Source: an uncultured Ruminococcus sp. | Lineage (GTDB): Bacteria; Bacillota; Clostridia; Oscillospirales; Acutalibacteraceae | Reading direction: 5' to 3' | Assembly (NCBI GenBank): GCA_902802105.1 | Contig: CADCKR010000010.1 | Location: 22,085 to 86,084, forward strand | Length of the DNA: 64,000 nucleotides | Part shown: piece after piece, positions 59,073 through 64,000 of the stretch | How the letters are laid out: each line of letters begins with the position of its first letter | Position numbering within the stretch: the stretch's first letter is position 1 | The notes under the pieces: model-generated | Databases searched by the model: none | What the model was told of the DNA's origin: nothing | Seen by the model: the letters and a program-made list of their open reading frames with translations, nothing else | Translations under genes and position numbers: made by a program

Positions 59073-59791
59073 ATGATGTAAAGGGCTTTTTGAGCCCGTT
59101 TGAAGCGCTTGATTATCTCAGCAGCAACAAGGCCGATATTGTGCTTCTTGATATTGATATGCCCGGAATGAACGGTATCAGCCTTGCAGTAAAGATCAAG
59201 GAAAAGCATACGGATATCTCCGTTATTTTTCTGACAGGCTATTCAAATTATGCGCTTGATGCTTTCAGGATCCACGCAAACGGCTACCTGATGAAGCCTA
59301 TCGAAAGGGAAAAACTTGAAGATGAGATACAGTACGCGCTAAAGCCTAAGCTGAAGCCGAAATATCCTCATATATTTGCTAAAACCTTCGGCGTATTCGA
59401 CTTTTTGATCGACGGGAAATCGGTACACTTTGAGAGGTCAAAATCGAAAGAGCTCCTTGCGTTTCTTGTGGATAAGCAAGGCTCAGGCGTAAAGAGGGCG
59501 GAGGCGTTTGCCGCGCTGTATGAAGATAAGATCTATGACCGGAAAATGCAGAAGCAGTTCAATGTCATTGTTCATAACCTGAAAACGACATTGGAGGAAA
59601 ACGGCGCAGGCGAGATACTCGAAATGAGATCGGGCGAGCTGAGAGTAAATACCGAATTGTTCGGCTGCGATCTGTACCGCCTTCTGGACGGTGACGCAGG
59701 CGCAGTAAACGCTTACCGCGGCGAATATATGAGCACCTATCCGTGGGCAAGCATAACGGAGGCGTTTATAGAAATGTCAGATCAGAATTAG
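58952..59791 (+). CDS. Response regulator with SARP/BTAD-like output domain, 5' end damaged
   Basis: Receiver domain with phospho-acceptor Asp in LLDIDMPGMNG, Thr in LTGYS and Lys in LMKPIE. The output domain (about the last 140 residues: SKELLAFLVDKQGSGVKR, VIVHNLKTTLEENG) is a winged helix and BTAD-like segment. The first strand and the acidic pair (normally V-D-D-E) are missing: the frame reads N-K-D-T-E-E-L-V-L-D at 59006-59035 inside the kinase gene. No ribosome site or credible start exists; the given start is only the first in-frame GTG. Activity is doubtful. Confidence 0.7.
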   Translation: MRRHPDDRQQDQRRDDCYNKDTEELVLDLVVYMCSQMPQIDDVKGFLSPFEALDYLSSNKADIVLLDIDMPGMNGISLAVKIKEKHTDISVIFLTGYSNYALDAFRIHANGYLMKPIEREKLEDEIQYALKPKLKPKYPHIFAKTFGVFDFLIDGKSVHFERSKSKELLAFLVDKQGSGVKRAEAFAALYEDKIYDRKMQKQFNVIVHNLKTTLEENGAGEILEMRSGELRVNTELFGCDLYRLLDGDAGAVNAYRGEYMSTYPWASITEAFIEMSDQN

Positions 59792-59801
59792 AATACTCTG
59801 A

Positions 59802-59838
59802 AAATACTTTCCGTGCAGTGCGGAAGGTATTTTTTTCT
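59802..59838 (+). terminator. Terminator after the response regulator gene
   Basis: Stem AAATACTTTCCG (59802-59813) with CGGAAGGTATTT (59821-59832), then a T-run. Confidence 0.87.
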
Positions 59839-60061
59839 TCTTGACGCTTTTGTTATACATTTGTTATACGCTGTGTGTTATAATAAAACAAAAAAATGCA
59901 GATCATGAAGCGGTTTGCAGAAAAAAGACTTCACGGACAGATCAGCTGTAAAAAATGAAGGGTGACCGTATGTGATGAAAGCGTGATCAGTCATGCCGGA
60001 TATTTATATAGTATGATCGGAATATCGTGATATCTTAATAAATTATTCAGGAGGGACAAAA

Positions 60062-61039
60062 ATGACAAACAAAGAGATCTACAGAAAAACGCTGGTGTTC
60101 TCAGTAAGAAGGCTCTTGATAGATTTTATCGGAGTTGCGCTGATGGCAGGAATGTGCGTTTTAGGCTTCATTGTACTTGACAAAACTATGGACCAGGGAA
60201 TTATCGGTCTTTTTATCGGTCTGATAGTGGGAATAATAATCATGGCGGTAATTGCACACTTTATTTCCTATTCGCTCAAGGCAGGACAGATAGCTATGAT
60301 GACAAGGGGTATAACCGACGGAGTGCTGCCCGAAAATGTCTACGCAGAGGGCAAGGCTGTTGTCAAAAAGCGCTTTGCGACAGTTGCAGCCTACTATGCT
60401 ATTACAAACGTTATCAAGGGTATTTTTAATCAGATAGGAAAGGGCATTACCGCTGTAGGCGAAATGGTAGGCGGCGATGCGGGCAGCACAGTCGGTTCGG
60501 CTATTTCAAGCGCTATTCAGGTGGTAGTTGCTTACCTGTGCGACTGCTGTCTTGGCTGGGTGTTCTACCGTGAGGGTACGAGCGCTGCAAAGGCGACCTG
60601 CGAGGGCGCAGTACTGTTTTTCAAGCACGGCAAGACACTTGCAAAGAATATGGGCAGGGTCTTCGGAATGGGTATCCTTTCACTGCTTATCATCGGCGGT
60701 GCATTTACAGGCGTATTCTATCTGATATTCATGCTCATACCCGATGCATTTACCGCTCTTTCAAACGAGATAGTTCAGATCTCTGCAGAGACGGAATCGA
60801 CCCCGCCGGAATTCCTGACAAACCCCACGACACTGATGATAATATCTGCCGTTGTTTTAGGCGTGATCTTATGGAATATCATTCATTCCGCATTTATCCG
60901 TCCGTTCGTTCTTACAGGCGTACTTCGCAACTACATTGAGTCAGGCAAGAACGACATTCCGAGTGAGTCGTCCTTCTCCATGCTTGATAAAAAATCCGCA
61001 AAATTCGCAAAGCTCCACAGAGAGGTCAAAAACGCATAA
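60062..61039 (+). CDS. Polytopic membrane protein of unknown function
   Basis: A 325-residue protein with about five to six helices (near residues 18-38, 46-70, 148-172, 198-222 and 257-278). The GMVGG-like glycine-rich middle and VFYREGTSAAKATCEGAVLF show no family that I recognise. It follows AGGAGGG and stands alone between two terminators. The 220 nt upstream have TTGACG (59841) with a TTATAC 17 bp further as a candidate promoter and two TTTGTTATACA-like direct repeats, but nothing else. Confidence 0.75.
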   Translation: MTNKEIYRKTLVFSVRRLLIDFIGVALMAGMCVLGFIVLDKTMDQGIIGLFIGLIVGIIIMAVIAHFISYSLKAGQIAMMTRGITDGVLPENVYAEGKAVVKKRFATVAAYYAITNVIKGIFNQIGKGITAVGEMVGGDAGSTVGSAISSAIQVVVAYLCDCCLGWVFYREGTSAAKATCEGAVLFFKHGKTLAKNMGRVFGMGILSLLIIGGAFTGVFYLIFMLIPDAFTALSNEIVQISAETESTPPEFLTNPTTLMIISAVVLGVILWNIIHSAFIRPFVLTGVLRNYIESGKNDIPSESSFSMLDKKSAKFAKLHREVKNA

Positions 61040-61111
61040 AACAAAGGCTTTGTGCGGTGTTGCCTTAAGTTTTCCGTGAGCGCAGTAACGGCATAAAAAA
61101 CAGATGAAAAC

Positions 61112-61162
61112 AAAAACGGCAGAGTATCGCGCCTGAGGGTGTTATGCTCCGCCGTTTTTTAT
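61112..61162 (+). terminator. Terminator after the membrane protein gene
   Basis: AAAAACGGC pairs with GCCGTTTTTT across a loop of about 30 nt that itself can pair partly; followed by T residues. Confidence 0.75.
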
Positions 61163-61219
61163 ATGCGCTGTATCTGCTGTAAAAATGCAGAGCGCCCTGC
61201 GGGAGAAATTTAAAAAATT

Positions 61220-61248
61220 TTGCATAATTCGACCTTTTCAGGTATAAT
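61220..61248 (+). promoter_or_regulatory. Promoter of the replication-protein pair
   Basis: TTGCAT (61220-61225), 17-bp spacer, TATAAT (61243-61248), 55 nt before the start codon at 61304. Confidence 0.7.
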
Positions 61249-61303
61249 TTTACGGCTTTTTCGCAGTATGGTGAAAAAGCTTTTTTTAAAGGAGGCAAAA
61301 CTG

Positions 61304-62137
61304 ATGAAAAACGATCGTATGATCGAGGAAATGCCTGAAAACATGAGCGGGGTGAAAAAAATGAGCGACAGAAAAAAATCGTTTATGATGTATCTTGACT
61401 ACGAACAGCACTTTTCCCTTTTGACAGATGCCCAGCTGGGAGCGCTTATGCGCGCGGTCTATGTGTATGAATCAACGGGAGAGCTGCCGTCATTTGACGA
61501 TGCGGCTTTAAAGATGTGCTTTTCGTTCGTGAAAAGTCAGCTTGACCGTGACAATGAAGCGTACAACGCAAAATGTGAGGCGAACCGTGAAAACGGAAAG
61601 CGCGGAGGCAGACCTAAAAAAACCTCAAACCCCCACAAAGCCAAAAAAACCGAACGCTTTTCCGACAAACCCAAAAAACCCGATACAGATACAGATACTG
61701 ATACAGATACAGATACAGATACTGATACTGATACAGATACTGATACTGATACAGATACTGATACTACTATTCTCTTGTCGGCAGGAGCCGACAGGCGCGC
61801 ACCTGACTATAAAAAGATCGCGGAGCTTTTCAATACGGTATGCCGTTCTCTGCCTAATATCAAAAATCTTACGTCAGGCAGGAAAAGAAGGATAAAAGCG
61901 GTTTATGAGTGCCTGAACGGTGATTTTGAGCCGTTTTTCAAAAGGATAGAGGACTCCGACTTTCTGACGGGCAGAAAAGGCGATTGGAGCGGCTGTTCCT
62001 TTGACTGGATATTTAAGCCGCAGAATTTTGTGAAGATACTTGAAGGCAATTACGACAACAAAGCAAAGCCTGAGAGCAGCAGAACGGGCTATTATATTGA
62101 CTATTCGGAGGGAGCGTCTGATGATGGAATACTTTGA
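61304..62137 (+). CDS. DUF6291/DnaD-like replication protein with Asp-Thr repeat
   Basis: A 277-residue protein. Residues about 22-100 (KKSFMMYLDYEQHFSLLTDA, GALMRAVYVYESTG) match the DUF6291 domain found in phage and plasmid replisome organisers; a basic segment ends in RENGKRGGRPKK. Next comes a (DT)14 tract, then a C-terminal domain (SGRKRRIKAVYEC, WSGCSFDWIFKPQNFVKI) typical of phage replication proteins. The next gene is a DnaC-like loader, so the two likely act together at a phage or integrative-element origin. ATG 61304 follows AAAGGAGG. Confidence 0.8.
   Translation: MKNDRMIEEMPENMSGVKKMSDRKKSFMMYLDYEQHFSLLTDAQLGALMRAVYVYESTGELPSFDDAALKMCFSFVKSQLDRDNEAYNAKCEANRENGKRGGRPKKTSNPHKAKKTERFSDKPKKPDTDTDTDTDTDTDTDTDTDTDTDTDTDTTILLSAGADRRAPDYKKIAELFNTVCRSLPNIKNLTSGRKRRIKAVYECLNGDFEPFFKRIEDSDFLTGRKGDWSGCSFDWIFKPQNFVKILEGNYDNKAKPESSRTGYYIDYSEGASDDGIL
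61682..61765 (+). repeat. Hexanucleotide microsatellite coding for (Asp-Thr)14
   Basis: Fourteen GATACA/GATACT units in frame. Length changes by six bases keep the frame, so it would vary linker length rather than switch the gene off. Confidence 0.92.
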
Positions 62138-62945
62138 AGCGATAACAAGGCGGCAGGCGGCAAGAGAGCCAAAGCAGGACGAATATAAGGACGAAAGCGG
62201 TCTTATCATGTGCCGCAAATGCAGACAGCCTTTACAGTGCCGCATAAAGGGACGGCTTTTTCCTGTTCCATGCCGCTGTGAGCGTGAGGCCGACGAAAAA
62301 GCAAGGGCGGCTCTTGACGAATTTGACAGGATCCAGCGGGAAAAGAAATTGAACGAGGGCATAAAAAACAGCTTTTACAAAGACCTCACGTTCGATAAGG
62401 ATGACGGGCGGCACCGGGAGGTCTCAAAGATATGCTGTGATTTTGTCCGGAGCTTCAAAGAGGCAGAGGAGCTGTCTGCGGGTATCCTGTTTTACGGAGC
62501 CTGCGGTCTGGGCAAGACCTTTCACGCGGCGAGTATCGGGAACGCCCTGCTGAAAAGGAACATCCCTGTGCTTTTCTCGACATTGAGGTACCTGATCGAC
62601 GACAGGCTTTCGGCAAAGTACAATGGCACTGAAAAGATAGATCTCCGGAAATACCGCTGTTTTTTCATAGACGACATAGGCGCCGAGCAATACACAAAGC
62701 AGGATCTTGACGCGGCATTTCAGGTAGTTGACGAGCTTTACAACACGAAAAAGCCGCTGCTCATCACTTCAAATATGAATATGAAGATGCTGGAGCATCC
62801 TGACAGTCTGGAGCTTGAACGCATTTACAGCCGTCTGCTTGAACGCGCGCCGAAACGCATCTTAGTAGACGGCGACAAAAGCCGCCTGACCGAAGCGAAA
62901 AACAAGCGTCTCCTGCTGGACGCCGTACTGAGCAGTGAGACGTAA
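62121..62945 (+). CDS. DnaC-like helicase loader (AAA+ ATPase)
   Basis: A 274-residue protein. The N-terminus has a four-cysteine zinc site (CRKC, CRC near residues 34-58), then an AAA+ domain with Walker A GACGLGKT, Walker B FFIDDIG and sensor LITSN. It matches phage DnaC/IstB-like loaders. It overlaps the preceding gene by 17 nt, with GGAGGGAG before ATG 62121, so they are coupled. Confidence 0.9.
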   Translation: MMEYFEAITRRQAAREPKQDEYKDESGLIMCRKCRQPLQCRIKGRLFPVPCRCEREADEKARAALDEFDRIQREKKLNEGIKNSFYKDLTFDKDDGRHREVSKICCDFVRSFKEAEELSAGILFYGACGLGKTFHAASIGNALLKRNIPVLFSTLRYLIDDRLSAKYNGTEKIDLRKYRCFFIDDIGAEQYTKQDLDAAFQVVDELYNTKKPLLITSNMNMKMLEHPDSLELERIYSRLLERAPKRILVDGDKSRLTEAKNKRLLLDAVLSSET

Positions 62946-62971
62946 GCGCAGGCCTGCTTAGCTATACACAG

Positions 62972-64000
62972 ATGGCGGCTGAGGGTGATGTGTTCAAGTA
63001 TACAGTATCTAACACAGTACCGTCTACTATAACTCAGCAGGAAATCCCCCTTCCCACAGGTGCGTATTATTCATCAACTGTTCCTACTTATACAAGAACC
63101 GCCGAGGGTAATTCCACTTGGACAACTGACATTACACCAAACGGCAGTACCGGAACAGAGAATTTGTTCAACAACGGAACTGCCATAAATACAGATACAC
63201 AGACTCCTGTTGCAAACACCTCATACTGGTGGGTAGATGAATTTGTTGGTGAAGATATTGAAATGTTCGGCAAATCGGATAGTACCGGTTCACTGTTCCT
63301 GATGTATGGTACAGGTGACATAATATATGGTAACAACCAACATGGCTTGGAATCTTCCGCCGAGTTTGAGAAGCAGTTTACAAGAAACTCTAAAATGACT
63401 GTCACACAAGGTGCGAATATTTACAGGCTGACGAGAGCCAATGACGGTACTGCAAGCTTGTATAGCTTCGGAACTTTACAGGCAGTTGAGCAGAATGGTG
63501 CAAATTCAACACCCAGCAGAGCGGTTGCGGATTGCTATACTACACAGTACAGACTTATTGACCGTGCCGGTAATACTCTCCTGAATGAGAATCATGCAAC
63601 ATATAGCAATTCTGAAACAGGCGGAAGAAACTCAACATTTGATTTTAATAATCATAGTAATGTAAATGAAAGCCTTTCCGTCATGCTCACGGAGTTTGTA
63701 GAAAAAACCGTCCGCACGGGCAGCCTTACCCTGACAAAGACGATAAAGGACGAACCTGATAACCACGCACTGATCCCGTTTAAGCTGACGCTGACGAATG
63801 TGTTCGGTGTGAGCGGTGTGGATGTGAGCGATTACAGCGGCATAGATGTCACCAACGCGTATACGGATGCTCAGGGACAGACACAAGGAATAAATTCAGA
63901 CGGCACCTTCTATATCAAGGCGGGCTCAGGCTCGGAATATAAAGTGACTATCGCAGGTATCCCCGTGGGGACAAGTTATGAACTTGAAGAGGTCACCAAC
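62972..64000 (+). pseudogene. Adhesin-like surface protein reading frame, 5' end missing, runs off the window
   Basis: The frame stays open from 62939 to the window end. The first ATG is 62972. It encodes a beta-rich, Thr/Asn/Ser-rich surface protein; from about 63710 TGSLTLTKTIKDEP and GTSYELEEVTN match the Cna-B/Spy0128-like pilin and T-surface-exposed domains that form isopeptide bonds. There is no signal peptide and no ribosome site, and it begins only 27 nt after the DnaC-like gene. It is probably a truncated adhesin gene or a silent cassette; the 3' part is outside the window. Confidence 0.65.

Noticed and set aside
61682-61765. Microsatellite as an on/off phase-variation switch
   Set aside because: The unit is six bases, so slippage preserves the reading frame.

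Overview
The window looks like a Firmicutes chromosome, most likely a spore-forming Ruminococcus or close relative in the Oscillospiraceae. The evidence is the Firmicutes order of the spc-alpha ribosomal operon with a four-cysteine S14 and a zinc-type adenylate kinase, the SCIFF/SCIFF-maturase pair that is typical of Clostridia, the sporulation genes gpr and spoIIP, pyruvate phosphate dikinase, and strong AGGAGG ribosome sites with frequent TTG starts. No rRNA, tRNA or CRISPR array was seen. Assignments rest on reading motifs, not on database searches.

Layout. 1-10.7 kb: the ribosomal S10-spc-alpha run from the end of rpmC to rplQ, with secY, adk, map, a small KOW protein, infA and rpoA, closed by a terminator. 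10.9-18.7 kb: a CpXC zinc protein, ppdK, a YunG-like protein, a possible DUF2185/Imm33-like protein, tgt, yajC and two small genes. 18.7-20.8 kb: a repeat-rich gap, then scfA (SCIFF peptide) and scfB (its radical SAM maturase). 20.8-22.2 kb: infC-rpmI-rplT behind a structured leader, with infC apparently starting at ATT. 22.6-27.7 kb: a shikimate-kinase-like gene, an RNA methyltransferase, dprA and topA.

27.7-43.4 kb is the most unusual part. A consensus promoter with a 34-nt operator-like palindrome precedes 14 same-strand, tightly packed genes. They encode an FTR1 permease, a P19-type iron-binding lipoprotein, a DUF2318 membrane protein, two FtsX-like permeases and an ATPase (the layout known from the Campylobacter p19 locus). 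These are followed by an FMN-binding lipoprotein, an unknown membrane-anchored protein, a four-histidine cytochrome-b-like protein, a DUF4418 protein, a third FtsX permease with its own ATPase, a malate/lactate-dehydrogenase family enzyme whose specificity residue is of malate type, and the flavoprotein and iron-sulfur subunits of a fumarate reductase. A DtxR-family regulator lies convergently at the end. My inference is that iron uptake, flavin/heme electron transfer and fumarate reduction are joined in one metal-regulated unit. A relic of a further FtsX gene behind its own palindrome-bearing promoter lies just upstream.

43.8-53.4 kb: an XRE regulator, a secreted esterase carrying a starch-binding-like module, gpr, spoIIP, a Ser/Glu-rich repeat protein, tex, a HAD phosphatase and a DUF1540 protein. 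53.4-57.6 kb (minus strand): a zinc-ribbon membrane protein, a cation/proton antiporter, a ClC-family channel and the C-terminal remnant of a surface protein. 57.7-61.0 kb: a histidine kinase joined by an apparent deletion to a response regulator with a SARP/BTAD-like output domain, and an unknown membrane protein. 61.3-64.0 kb: a phage-like replication pair (DUF6291/DnaD-like protein with a 14-fold Asp-Thr repeat, and a DnaC-like loader), then an adhesin reading frame without a signal peptide that runs off the window.

At least three families of dispersed intergenic repeats recur between operons (near 18.8, 22.4 and 43.6 kb; 19.05 and 28.26 kb; 28.5 and 57.6 kb) and often mark gene relics.
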